The translations under genes were made by a program, and so were the position numbers. From 70-18 sp041691815 (GTDB lineage: Bacteria > Pseudomonadota > Alphaproteobacteria > Acetobacterales > Acetobacteraceae), in contig JBEPTZ010000013.1 in the NCBI GenBank assembly GCA_041691815.1, forward strand, positions 1 through 55,473: 55,473 bases of DNA, in the 5' to 3' direction. The notes under the pieces are model-generated. The model did not search any database. It saw nothing but the letters and a program-made list of their open reading frames with translations, and was not told where the DNA came from. Of the stretch, positions 18,256-26,603 are shown in pieces; position 1 is the stretch's first letter, and the number at the start of each line of letters is the position of its first letter.

Positions 18256-19211
18256 GGCGTCGGCGCCGCGTCGGGCAGCAGGCCGGCGTGGCGCAGGTCT
18301 GCCCACAGCACTGGCGGGATCGGCGCCTGCATCATGGCGGCGTTCTGGGTCGCCTCGGCGGCGGTGCGGGCGCCGGGGATCACGGCAGCGACCTGCGGAT
18401 GAGCGGCGCAGAATTGCAGTGCCGCGGCTTTCAGATCGACGCGGTGGCGGGCGCAGACGGCGGCGATCGCCTGAGCGCGGGCGGCGATCTCGGGCGGGGC
18501 CGCCTCGTAGTTGAAGGTGGTGCCGCCGGCCAGCAGGCCGGAGTTATAGGGGCCGCCGAGCACGCATCTGACCCCGCGTGCGGCGCAGGCGGGGAACAGA
18601 TCGGCCAGTGCGGTGTGGTCCAGCAGGGTGTAGCGGCCGGCGATCAGGAACAGGTCGGGCTCGGCCTGCTGCAGCGCCAGCAGGCAGGGCTCGACCAGGT
18701 TGACGCCGAGGCCCCAGGCGCGGATGACGCCCTGGCGGCGCAGATCGGTGAGCAGCCGGGCGGCGCCCTGCATCGCCTCGGCGAAACGGTCGCGCCAGGC
18801 GGCGCCGTGCCAGTCCTCCGAGCAGTCATGGATGTAGACGGTGTCGAGCCGCGACAGGCCAAGGCGTTGCAGGCTGTCCTCGATCGAGCGCTCGGCGCCG
18901 CTGGCGGAGTAGTCGACCACCCGGCGGAACGGCAAAGCGGCGACGAAGCCCTCGGCCTCGCGCGGCACGTCCTGGGCGGAGACCAGCCGGCGGCCGACCT
19001 TGGTGGACAGCGTGAAAGCGTCGCGCGGACGGCTACGCAGGAAGTCGCCCATGCGGTGCTCGGAGAGGCCGGCGCCGTAATGCGGTGCGGTGTCGAAATG
19101 GCGAATGCCGGCGTCCCAGGCGGCTTGCAGGCTGGCCTGGGCGTCGGCTTCGGCGACTTCGGTGAACAGGTTGCCGAGCGGCGCGCCGCCCATGCCCAGG
19201 GGAGCGGTCAT
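18252..19211 (-). CDS. aldo/keto reductase, probable L-fucose (D-threo-aldose) 1-dehydrogenase
   Basis: 319 residues. AKR tetrad visible: Asp in HFDTAPHYGAGLSE with Tyr, Lys in LSTKVGRR and His in VYIHDCSEDW. The N-terminal GGAPLGNLF and the YIHD segment match the pyridoxal 4-dehydrogenase/L-fucose dehydrogenase branch, which oxidises the sugar C1 to a lactone with NAD(P)+. Neighbours: FucU-type mutarotase upstream (ATGA overlap) and a sugar lactonase downstream (ATGA overlap), giving the consecutive steps anomer interconversion, oxidation, lactone hydrolysis. Confidence 0.88.
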   Translation of the reverse strand: MTAPLGMGGAPLGNLFTEVAEADAQASLQAAWDAGIRHFDTAPHYGAGLSEHRMGDFLRSRPRDAFTLSTKVGRRLVSAQDVPREAEGFVAALPFRRVVDYSASGAERSIEDSLQRLGLSRLDTVYIHDCSEDWHGAAWRDRFAEAMQGAARLLTDLRRQGVIRAWGLGVNLVEPCLLALQQAEPDLFLIAGRYTLLDHTALADLFPACAARGVRCVLGGPYNSGLLAGGTTFNYEAAPPEIAARAQAIAAVCARHRVDLKAAALQFCAAHPQVAAVIPGARTAAEATQNAAMMQAPIPPVLWADLRHAGLLPDAAPTP

Positions 19212-19639
19212 GCGGTCACCGGGGGAATGGCGCCCTTGGTCAGCAGGATGTTGCCGTAGAAGCGGCGCTCGCCGGTGGCGACGATGGCATAAGCGGCTTC
19301 GGCGGCGGCGTAGAAGGCGTGGCGCTCCAGCATTTCGGCCGGTTTGGCGCCGTGGCGGGCCAGTTCGGCGTTCAGCGCCGCGATCACCGGCGGCGTGGCG
19401 GCAGGGTCGCCGACCACCTGCATCACCGCCGCCGGGTTGGCGATGAAATCGTCAAGCGGCAGCAACGACAACACCGCGGCCAGCGCCCGCGGCGCATCGG
19501 CGCCGGCAAGCTGGATGCAGCGGCGACCGCGCGTCGCCGGGTAGTTGGCATCGACCAGCGCGATGGTCTCACCGTGGCCCATTGCGGCGAGTGCATGCAG
19601 CAATTCGGGCGTGAGCAGCGGGTCGAGGCCGATCAGCAT
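19208..19639 (-). CDS. fucU: RbsD/FucU family L-fucose mutarotase
   Basis: 143 residues. MLIGLDPLLTPELLHALAAM then GHGETIALVDANYPA are classic FucU sequence; the C-terminal ERHAFYAAAEAAYAIVATGE and RRFYGNILLTKG carry the Tyr/Asn residues of the sugar site. It interconverts alpha and beta anomers of L-fucose. First gene of the fucU-dehydrogenase-lactonase operon; GAGGGTGACCC precedes the ATG. Divergent, with 109 bp between, from the aldolase gene at 19749. Confidence 0.93.
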   Translation of the reverse strand: MLIGLDPLLTPELLHALAAMGHGETIALVDANYPATRGRRCIQLAGADAPRALAAVLSLLPLDDFIANPAAVMQVVGDPAATPPVIAALNAELARHGAKPAEMLERHAFYAAAEAAYAIVATGERRFYGNILLTKGAIPPVTA

Positions 19640-19748
19640 GGGTCACCCTCAGGGTTTTCATGACTGTAGCGCCGTGTTCGGCGGGGGGACACCCTTCCCA
19701 CGGATGCGCTTCAGTGCGAATTTGTGCCGGTCACCAGGGAGACGCGCG

Positions 19749-20633
19749 ATGGCCGATCAGATCACCGGATTATGGGCTGCCATGGCCACGCCGCTGGACG
19801 CCACCGGCGCGGTGGACCACGCCGGCCTGGCGCGGCACGGCAAGTGGCTGATGGAGCAGGGCTGCGACGGCTTGGTGCCGTTCGGCACCACCGGCGAGGG
19901 CACCTCGTTCTCCGGCGCCGAGCGGCTCGCCGCCGCCGAGGCGCTGCTGAAGGCCGGCATCGAGGCCGATCGCATCGCGCTGGGCACCGGCTGCCCGGCG
20001 GTGCCGGACACCATCGCGCTGAGCCGGGGCGCCATGGCGCTGGGCCTGACCCACGCGCTGGTGCTGCCGCCGTATTTCTATCGCGACGCGCCGGCCGAGG
20101 GGCTGGAGGACGCCTTCGCCGCGATCATCGACGGCGTCGGTTCCGACCGTTTCCGGCTCACCGCCTATCACATCCCGCAGGTCTCCGGCGTCGCGGTGCC
20201 GCCGCAGGCGCTGGGCGGGTTGCGCAAGCGCTACGGCCGCATCATGGCCGGGGTGAAGGACAGCAGCGGCGATTTCGACAGCTTCCTGGCGTTCCGCCGG
20301 GCGGCGCCGGAGATCGGCAGCATGGTCGGCGCCGAGGTGCTGATCAACCGCGCCAACGCGGCCGGCGGGGTCGGCACGATCTGCGGCATGGTCAACCTGG
20401 TGCCGGCGCTGGTGCGCGACATGTTCCAGCGCGCCGAGGCGGTGGGCGCGATGCAGGCCGCCTGCGACCTGATCGAGCAGCCGTTCATCGGCGTGCTGAA
20501 GGCGGCCCTGGCCTCGCTGTCCGGCGACGCCGCCTGGCGGGCCACCCGCGCGCCGCTGCGCCCGGCCGACCCGGCCCAGGGTGCGCGGGTGGCGGCCGGA
20601 CTCAGCGCGTTGCTGGCACAGAAAGCGGCATGA
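19749..20633 (+). CDS. DHDPS/NAL-family aldolase, probable 2-keto-3-deoxy-L-fuconate aldolase
   Basis: 294 residues, TIM-barrel class I aldolase. Substrate loop FGTTGEGTSFSG near residue 45, Tyr in LTAYHIPQVSG, Schiff-base Lys in MAGVKDSSGDFDS. Many members cleave 2-keto-3-deoxy sugar acids to pyruvate and an aldehyde. Sitting back-to-back with fucU, an L-fucose-type dehydrogenase and a lactonase, it is best read as the 2-keto-3-deoxyfuconate aldolase of a non-phosphorylating pathway; the L-fuconate dehydratase needed before it is not in the window. Dihydrodipicolinate synthase is less likely. GGGAG precedes ATG 19749. Overlaps the next gene by ATGA. Confidence 0.85.
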   Translation: MADQITGLWAAMATPLDATGAVDHAGLARHGKWLMEQGCDGLVPFGTTGEGTSFSGAERLAAAEALLKAGIEADRIALGTGCPAVPDTIALSRGAMALGLTHALVLPPYFYRDAPAEGLEDAFAAIIDGVGSDRFRLTAYHIPQVSGVAVPPQALGGLRKRYGRIMAGVKDSSGDFDSFLAFRRAAPEIGSMVGAEVLINRANAAGGVGTICGMVNLVPALVRDMFQRAEAVGAMQAACDLIEQPFIGVLKAALASLSGDAAWRATRAPLRPADPAQGARVAAGLSALLAQKAA

Positions 20634-21280
20634 TCCTGCCGGCCAGCCTGCTGGCGGCCTCGGCCACAGCCGCGGCGCTCACCACGCTGACCCCGGGGCC
20701 GGCGTTCCTGATGATGCTCGGCATCGGCGCCTCGCAGGGACGCCGGGCGGGGGCCGGTTTCGTGTTCGGGCATCTGGCCGGCGACCTGCTGTGGTCGTCG
20801 CTGGCGCTGGTGGCGATCATCGGCGCGCGCTCGGCCGGTGGGCTGGCGTTCGACGTGCTGGGGCTGGTGTGCGGGCTGTATCTCGGCTGGCTCGGGCTGC
20901 GCGCGGTGGCCAGCACGCAGCGCGATGGTGCGCCGGTGACGCCGGTGGTGCGCCGGCCCTGGCTGCGCGGCGTGCTGTTCGGCCTGACCAACCCGAAGAG
21001 CTATCCGGTGGCGGTCGCCACCTTCACCGCCTTGCTGGCCGGCCATTCGGCGGTGCTGCACTGGGATGCGATGCCGCAACTGCTGGTGGCGGCGGTCGGC
21101 GGCTTCCTGCTGGCCGATGTGGTGCTGGTGGTGTTCGTCGGCACCACAGGGGTGCGCCGGCTGTATCAGCGGCACGAAATATGGGTGGTGCGCGCCGCCG
21201 GGCTGATCTTCATCGGTTTCGCCGCGCTGTCGCTGCTGAACGCGGCGCCGGGGCTGCGGCGGGCCTGGGCCGGGCGGTAA
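20630..21280 (+). CDS. LysE/RhtB family exporter
   Basis: 216 residues, about six hydrophobic segments. N-terminal TTLTPGPAFLMMLGIGASQGRRAG is the LysE/RhtB signature, and FGLTNPKSYPVAVATFTALL is the second conserved block (NPK). Members export amino acids or small amphiphiles from the cytoplasm by proton antiport. Translationally coupled to the aldolase (ATGA), which suggests export of a by-product of that pathway, but the cargo is not readable. Confidence 0.9.
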   Translation: MILPASLLAASATAAALTTLTPGPAFLMMLGIGASQGRRAGAGFVFGHLAGDLLWSSLALVAIIGARSAGGLAFDVLGLVCGLYLGWLGLRAVASTQRDGAPVTPVVRRPWLRGVLFGLTNPKSYPVAVATFTALLAGHSAVLHWDAMPQLLVAAVGGFLLADVVLVVFVGTTGVRRLYQRHEIWVVRAAGLIFIGFAALSLLNAAPGLRRAWAGR

Positions 21281-21287
21281 GGCAAGA

Positions 21288-21352
21288 CTGGGGCACTGCC
21301 CCAGACCCCGCCAGGGGCTCGGCCCCTGGTGGGGTGCGGGGCAAAGCCCCGC
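21288..21352. terminator. triple GC-rich hairpin block between convergent genes
   Basis: Three successive hairpins: CTGGGGC-ACT-GCCCCAG (21288-21304); ACCCCGCCAGGGGC-TCG-GCCCCTGGTGGGGT (21305-21335, one mismatch); GCGGGGC-AAA-GCCCCGC (21336-21352). The block separates lysE (plus) from the ABC ATPase gene ending at 21381 (minus). Symmetry means it can fold on either strand; no T tract. Similar GGGGC-loop-GCCCC strings are common intergenic repeats in high-GC alphaproteobacteria. Confidence 0.7.
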
Positions 21353-21380
21353 TGCTTGCTTCCTCAGCGCCGGGAATCGC

Positions 21381-22397
21381 TCACGCGCGACCTTCCTCGA
21401 CCGCGTGGCAGGCAACCTCGACATCGCCGACGGTGATATGCCTGGGCTTCTCCACCCGGCAGCGGTCATTGGCCAGCGGGCAGCGCGGATGGAACGGGCA
21501 ACCAGAGGGCGGGTCGATCGGGCTCGGCACCTCGCCGCCGACCGGAGTGCGGGCGACACCGACCATCTCGAGGTCCGGGATCGCCTCCAGCAGCAGCCTG
21601 GTATAGGGGTGGCGCGGAGTGCGGAAGATCGTCTCGGCCGGGCCGATCTCGACGATGCGGCCGAGATACATCACCCCCAGCCGGTCGGCCATGTGCCGCA
21701 CCACCGAGAGATTGTGGCTGATGAACAGGTAGGTCAGCCCGAGCCGCTCCTGCAACTCCTTCATCAGGTTGAGAATCTGCGCCTGCACCGACACATCAAG
21801 CGCGCTGGTCGGCTCATCGCAGACCAGGAAATCCGGCTCGCTGGACAGCGCGCGAGCGATCGAGATGCGCTGGCGCTGGCCGCCGGAGAACTCGTGCGGG
21901 TATTTCTCGCCGTCCGCCGCCGCCAGCCCGACCTGGGTCAGCAGTGCGCCGACCCGGGCGGTGATCGCCGCCTTGTCGGACAGCAGGCTGAAGGCGCGGA
22001 TCGGCTCGGCGACGATGTCGTTCACCCGCCAGCGCGGGTTGAGCGAGGCGTACGGATCCTGGAAGATCATGTTCATCCGCCGGCGCAGCGCCGCCTGGGC
22101 GCGGGCGGCCGACAGGTGCTGGCCATAGAACCGCATGTCGCCGGCGCTGGGGGCGTAGAGCCCGACCGCCATCCGCGCCACGGTGGATTTGCCGCAACCG
22201 CTCTCGCCGACCAGCGCCAGCGTGGTGCCGCGCGGGATGCTGAAGCTGATATCGTCCACCGCCCGCAGATAGCGCTTCTGCTCGCGCGCCAGCAGCCGAT
22301 GCAGCCAGGGGCGCGAGACGTCGAACAGCCGGGTGACGCCGGCCGCCTGCAGCACCGTGTCGGACATCGCCGTGTCAGACATCGCCGTATCAGACAT
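21381..22397 (-). CDS. dipeptide-type ABC transporter ATP-binding protein (DppF-like)
   Basis: 338 residues. Walker A LVGESGCGKSTVARM, Q-loop IFQDPYASLNPRW, signature FSGGQRQRISIARAL, FLVCDEPTSALDVSV, H-loop FISHNLSVV, and the C-terminal SGCPFHPRCP extension. The gene opens with a 15-bp tandem repeat giving MSDTA-MSDTA-MSDT and three in-frame ATGs (22397, 22382, 22367). The first is favoured because GAGGAGG stands at the right distance; it overlaps the upstream ATPase gene by 8 bp. Last gene of the second peptide-importer operon. Confidence 0.92.
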   Translation of the reverse strand: MSDTAMSDTAMSDTVLQAAGVTRLFDVSRPWLHRLLAREQKRYLRAVDDISFSIPRGTTLALVGESGCGKSTVARMAVGLYAPSAGDMRFYGQHLSAARAQAALRRRMNMIFQDPYASLNPRWRVNDIVAEPIRAFSLLSDKAAITARVGALLTQVGLAAADGEKYPHEFSGGQRQRISIARALSSEPDFLVCDEPTSALDVSVQAQILNLMKELQERLGLTYLFISHNLSVVRHMADRLGVMYLGRIVEIGPAETIFRTPRHPYTRLLLEAIPDLEMVGVARTPVGGEVPSPIDPPSGCPFHPRCPLANDRCRVEKPRHITVGDVEVACHAVEEGRA

Positions 22398-23364
22398 GGG
22401 CGGCCTCCTCGGCGTAGAGCCAGCAGGCCGCCTGGGTGCGGCCGGCCGCCATCAGCTCTGGCCGCTCGATTCGGCAGCGGTCGAACGCCTTGTCGCAGCG
22501 CGGATTGAAGGCGCAGCCCTGCGGGATGGCGTTCAGCCGCGGCATCGCGCCGTCGATCTGCGCCAGCCGCTCCACCCGGTTGACCAGGCTCGGGATGCTG
22601 CCCATCAGCCCGACCGAGTAGGGGTGCGCCGGGTGCTTCACCACGTCGCGCACCGGGCCGATCTCGGCCAGCCTGCCGGCATACATCACCGCCACCCGGT
22701 CGGCGGTCTCGGCGATCACCCCCATGTCGTGGGTGACCAGCATCACCGAGGTGCCATGCTCGCGCACCAGGTTCCGCAGCAGCGCGATGATCTGCGCCTG
22801 GATCGACACGTCCAGCGCCGTGGTCGGCTCGTCGGCAATCACCAGCCGCGGCTCGGCACACAGCGCCAGCGCGATCACCACCCGCTGGCGCATGCCGCCG
22901 GAAAATTCATGCGGATAGGCGTCCACCCGCTCGCGCGCCGCAGGAATGCCGACATCCTCCAGCCATTTGATCGCCCGGGCGCGCGCGTCGCGGTCGCTGA
23001 GCGCCAGATGCGTCTGGATGGTCTCCACCAACTGCCGGCCGACCGAATAGAGCGGGTTCAACGTGGTCAGCGGGTCCTGGAAGATGGCGCCGATCTGCTT
23101 GCCGCGCAGCGGCCGCATCTGCTCGCGCGACAGATTATCGATTCGCTTGCCGTCCAGCAGGATGCGCCCGCCGCCGATCCGCCCGGGCGGCTCCAGCAGC
23201 CCGATGATCGCCGCCCCGGTCAGCGACTTGCCGGCGCCGCTCTCGCCGACCACGCCGAGGATCTCGCCCTGATCGATCGAGAACGACACCTCGTCCAGCG
23301 CCCGCAGCACGCCCCGCCTGGTGGGGAATTCGACGATCAGCTTTTCCACGTCCAGCAGACTCAC
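22390..23364 (-). CDS. dipeptide-type ABC transporter ATP-binding protein (DppD-like)
   Basis: 324 residues. GVVGESGAGKSLTG, IFQDPLTTLNPLY, signature FSGGMRQRVVIALAL, LVIADEPTTALDVSI, VTHDMGVIAE and the terminal QGCAFNPRCDKAFDRC cysteine cluster. Starts with GTG at 23364, well supported by AGGAGGG upstream. Twelve bp after the permease gene; forms the ATPase heterodimer with the following gene product. Confidence 0.93.
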   Translation of the reverse strand: MSLLDVEKLIVEFPTRRGVLRALDEVSFSIDQGEILGVVGESGAGKSLTGAAIIGLLEPPGRIGGGRILLDGKRIDNLSREQMRPLRGKQIGAIFQDPLTTLNPLYSVGRQLVETIQTHLALSDRDARARAIKWLEDVGIPAARERVDAYPHEFSGGMRQRVVIALALCAEPRLVIADEPTTALDVSIQAQIIALLRNLVREHGTSVMLVTHDMGVIAETADRVAVMYAGRLAEIGPVRDVVKHPAHPYSVGLMGSIPSLVNRVERLAQIDGAMPRLNAIPQGCAFNPRCDKAFDRCRIERPELMAAGRTQAACWLYAEEAAHV

Positions 23365-23376
23365 GGCGCCGCCCTC

Positions 23377-24282
23377 CTATCGCAGTCGCGGGTTCAGCGC
23401 GTCGCGCAGCCAGTCGCCCAGCAGATTGATCGCCAGCACCATCACCGCCAGCATGATGCCGGGGAACAGGGTGATCCACCATTCGCCGGAGAACAGGAAG
23501 TCATTCCCGATCCGGATCAACGTCCCGAGCGACGGCTGGGTGACCGGCAACCCGACGCCGAGGAACGACAACGTCGCCTCGTCCAGCACCGCCAGCCCCA
23601 GATTGAGCGTCGCGATCACCAGCACCGGCCCCAGCACGTTGGGCAGGATATGGGTCGCCATGATCCGCGGCGAGGACAGCCCGATCACCCTTGCGGCCAT
23701 CACGTATTCCCGCCCGCGTTCCACCAGCGTCGAGCCACGCACGGTGCGGGCGAATTGCGGCCAGCGGGCGATGCCGATGGCGAAGATCAGGATGTAGATC
23801 TGCATCTGGTCGACCACCGCGCGCGGCAGCACCACATGCGCCACGCCATCCACCAGCAGCGCGATCAGGATCGACGGGAAGGTGAGTTGCACGTCGGTCA
23901 CCCGCATCAGCACGGTGTCGACGATGCCGCCCATGTAGCCGGCGATCAGCCCGACCGAAATGCCGACCACCAGCGAGAACAGGATCGACAGGAACCCGAT
24001 CCACAGGCTGATCCTGGTGCCGTACATGATCGCCGACAGCACGTCGCGCCCCTGGTCGTCGGTGCCCAGCACATGCGCCACACTGCCGTCGGCCATGAAG
24101 GCGGGCGGCTGCAGGCTGTCCATCAGGCTGAGGCTGGCTAGGTTGAACGGATTGTACGGCGCCAGCCACGGCGCCCCCACCGAGCCGACGATACAGGCCA
24201 GCACCGCCAGCGCCGAGATCATCGCCACCGGCGAGTGGCGGAAGCTGTAGGCGAAATCGCTGTCGAGGAAGCGCGTCAGCAT
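23377..24282 (-). CDS. dipeptide-type ABC transporter permease (DppC-like)
   Basis: 301 residues. Cytosolic N-terminal segment, then a first membrane helix (MISALAVLACIVGSVGAPWL), the typical VLGTDDQGRDVLSAIMYGTR motif, five further helices and EAA loop YVMAARVIGLSSPRIMATHI. ATG 24282 lies 1 bp past the stop of the upstream permease gene. Unlike the first dpp-type system in the window, permease and ATPase are separate here. Confidence 0.93.
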   Translation of the reverse strand: MLTRFLDSDFAYSFRHSPVAMISALAVLACIVGSVGAPWLAPYNPFNLASLSLMDSLQPPAFMADGSVAHVLGTDDQGRDVLSAIMYGTRISLWIGFLSILFSLVVGISVGLIAGYMGGIVDTVLMRVTDVQLTFPSILIALLVDGVAHVVLPRAVVDQMQIYILIFAIGIARWPQFARTVRGSTLVERGREYVMAARVIGLSSPRIMATHILPNVLGPVLVIATLNLGLAVLDEATLSFLGVGLPVTQPSLGTLIRIGNDFLFSGEWWITLFPGIMLAVMVLAINLLGDWLRDALNPRLR

Positions 24283-24283
24283 C

Positions 24284-25267
24284 TCAGTGCCCTCCCCCGC
24301 CGCGGCTGACCCGCAGCCTCGGGTCCACCGCGTAGTACAGCAGATCAACCAGCAGGTTGATCACCACGAACACCACCGCGATCAGCTGCAGATAGGCGGC
24401 CATGATCGGCATGTCGGCGGCGGTGATCGACTGCACCAGCAGCAGCCCCATGCCAGGCCACTGGAACACCGTCTCGGTGACGATCGAGAACGCCACCAGC
24501 CCGCCGATCTGCAGTCCGATGATGGTGATCACCGGCACCAGCGTGTTCTTCAGGGCATGGCCGAAATTGATCGCCCGCTCCGACAGGCCGCGGGCACGGG
24601 CGAACTTCACGTAGTCGCTGCGCAGCACCTCCAGCATCTCCGAGCGCACCAGCCGCATGATCAGCGTCATCTGGAACAGCCCCAGCGTGATCGCCGGCAG
24701 GATCAGCGCCTTCAGCCCGCTCCAGGTCAAAAACCCGGTGCTCCAATGGGCGAACTGCACCACGTCGCCGCGCCCGAAACTCGGCAGCCAGCCCAGCAGC
24801 ACCGAGAACACCAGGATCAGCAGGATGCCGATCAGGAAGGTCGGCAGCGACACGCCGAGCAGCGAGAACACCATGAAGATGCGCGAAACGAAGGAATTGC
24901 GGCGGATGCCGGTGTAGACCCCCATCGGCACGCCGATCACCACCGCCAGCACCGCCGAGGTCAGCGCCAGTTCCACCGTCGCCGGCAGCCGCTCGGCGAG
25001 CAGCACGCTGACCGGCCGCGCCATGCGGTAGCTGATGCCGAAATTGCCGTGCAGCGCCGCCCACAGATAGTCCAGGTATTGCACGAAAAACGGCTTGTCG
25101 AGGCCAAGGGTATGCACCAGCGCGATGCGTTGCGCCTCGGTGAAATCCTGCCCGAGCATCGTCGTCACCGGGTCGCCGACGAAGGCGAACATCGCGAACG
25201 AGATGAAGCCCACCACCAGCAGCACGGGGATCGACTGCAGGATGCGCGAGAAGATGAAGGCGAACAT
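24284..25267 (-). CDS. dipeptide-type ABC transporter permease (DppB-like)
   Basis: 327 residues, six membrane helices. N-terminal FSRILQSIPVLLVVGFISF, VGDPVTTMLGQDFTEAQ, the EAA loop YVKFARARGLSERAINFGHA, and terminal LLYYAVDPRLRVSRGGGGH. First gene of the operon; no substrate-binding protein gene precedes it (the next gene upstream is an unrelated AI-2E family permease), so the specificity component is encoded elsewhere. Confidence 0.93.
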   Translation of the reverse strand: MFAFIFSRILQSIPVLLVVGFISFAMFAFVGDPVTTMLGQDFTEAQRIALVHTLGLDKPFFVQYLDYLWAALHGNFGISYRMARPVSVLLAERLPATVELALTSAVLAVVIGVPMGVYTGIRRNSFVSRIFMVFSLLGVSLPTFLIGILLILVFSVLLGWLPSFGRGDVVQFAHWSTGFLTWSGLKALILPAITLGLFQMTLIMRLVRSEMLEVLRSDYVKFARARGLSERAINFGHALKNTLVPVITIIGLQIGGLVAFSIVTETVFQWPGMGLLLVQSITAADMPIMAAYLQLIAVVFVVINLLVDLLYYAVDPRLRVSRGGGGH

Positions 25268-25365
25268 GGGCAGCGTAGGTCCTTGCCGGGCGACGGGATG
25301 GGCCGAAGCCCGTTCTTATGGCAGGCGGCGCACGGTGGAAACCCCGCGCGGTGTTACACAGGCGC

Positions 25366-26421
25366 TCAATCGGGCTCCGGTTCAAAAATCTGCGGCCGTT
25401 CGCCGGTCCACTCGCTGACCAGGGTGAAGCCCACGCCCAGCAGCACCGGGCCGACGAAAACCCCCAGCAATCCAAACGCCAGCGCGCCGCCAAGCACGCC
25501 GAGCATGGTCAGCAGGAACGGCAGTTGCGCGCCACGGGCGATGAAATACGGCCGGATCACCGAATCCGCACCACTGACCGCGATGATCCCGTAGAGAAAC
25601 AGCGCGATCCCCCAGCCGATATGCCCGGTGGTGGCCAGCCACACCGAGGCCGGAATCCACACCACCGGCGCGCCGATCGGCAGCACCGACAGCCCGCCGG
25701 CGATCACCCCCAGCAGCACCGGGCGCGGCACGCCGGAGAGCCAAAGGCCGAATATCGTCAGGATGCCCTGCACCACGGCGGTGCCGAGCAGCCCGTAGAC
25801 CACACCACGGATGGTCGCCCCGGTCACCTCGATCAGCCCGCCGGCCCTGGGCCCGGCAATCCGATGGATCAGCACGGTCAGCCGCTCGGCCAGCACGTCG
25901 CCCGAAGCATAGAGGAAGAACGCCACCACCAGCGCCAGGATGAATTCCAGCACGCCGTTGGCCAGCCCCACCAGCAGCCGCAGCCCGAACTCGGCGGCCA
26001 TGCCGAAATAGGGCTGGAAGAACGCCACCATCACGTTGAGATCGGCGGCCCAGCTCTCCCACAGCCTGGCGACGGTGTCGCCGACCACCGGCATATGCTC
26101 CACCCAGGTCGGCGGGCCGGGCAGGCCGGCAGCCAGCAGGCCTTGCAGCAGTTTTTGCAGTTGCCCGGCATCATCGGCCCCGCCCGGCACCGCCAGCCCC
26201 ATCGGCAGCACCACCACCACGGCGGTGATGAACACCATCGCACCAGCCGCCACCACACGCGGCAGATGCAGCCGGGTGCGCAGCCAGATGAACACCGGCC
26301 AGGTGGTGAAGGTCAGGATCGCCGCCCACAGGATGGCCGAGAAGAACGGGTAGAGCACCACCGTGCACCCGATCGCCACACCCCCGAGCAGCAGGGCCAT
26401 CAGCACGCGTTCCGCCGTCAT
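25366..26421 (-). CDS. AI-2E family transporter (PerM-like)
   Basis: 351 residues from ATG 26421, with about eight hydrophobic segments: paired N-terminal helices (VLMALLLGGVAIGCTVVL, FFSAILWAAILTFTTWPVF), a soluble loop, then the C-terminal bundle with VLPIGAPVVWIPASVWL and GVLGGALAFGLLGVFVGPVL, the conserved P-G-rich core. Members are membrane exporters of small molecules or ions and need not move autoinducer 2. An upstream in-frame ATG (26508) would add 29 polar residues; relatives normally begin near MTAERVL, so 26421 is preferred. Stands alone. Confidence 0.82.
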   Translation of the reverse strand: MTAERVLMALLLGGVAIGCTVVLYPFFSAILWAAILTFTTWPVFIWLRTRLHLPRVVAAGAMVFITAVVVVLPMGLAVPGGADDAGQLQKLLQGLLAAGLPGPPTWVEHMPVVGDTVARLWESWAADLNVMVAFFQPYFGMAAEFGLRLLVGLANGVLEFILALVVAFFLYASGDVLAERLTVLIHRIAGPRAGGLIEVTGATIRGVVYGLLGTAVVQGILTIFGLWLSGVPRPVLLGVIAGGLSVLPIGAPVVWIPASVWLATTGHIGWGIALFLYGIIAVSGADSVIRPYFIARGAQLPFLLTMLGVLGGALAFGLLGVFVGPVLLGVGFTLVSEWTGERPQIFEPEPD

Positions 26422-26603
26422 TGCCGTCCACGCCCCGTTGGTCCCGCCGCAGATATCCAACAAGCGCTCCGGAAGTTCAACGGTCTTGCCGATTTTGCGC
26501 CGCGCCATCGCGTCGTGGTAGCGCTAACGGCGGGCGATCTGGTCAAGCGGTGTGCCGGCGGCTAGCTTGCCCCCGCGCCGCGCATACCCGAGGAGGTACC
26601 ACC

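Noticed and set aside
22333..24141. 602-codon plus-strand frame opposite the second ABC operon
   Set aside because: Antisense shadow (strings of RQRDHH type) over certain ATPase and permease genes.
24287..26565. Long plus-strand frames opposite the dppB and AI-2E genes
   Set aside because: Gln/His-rich antisense translations without start sites or domains.
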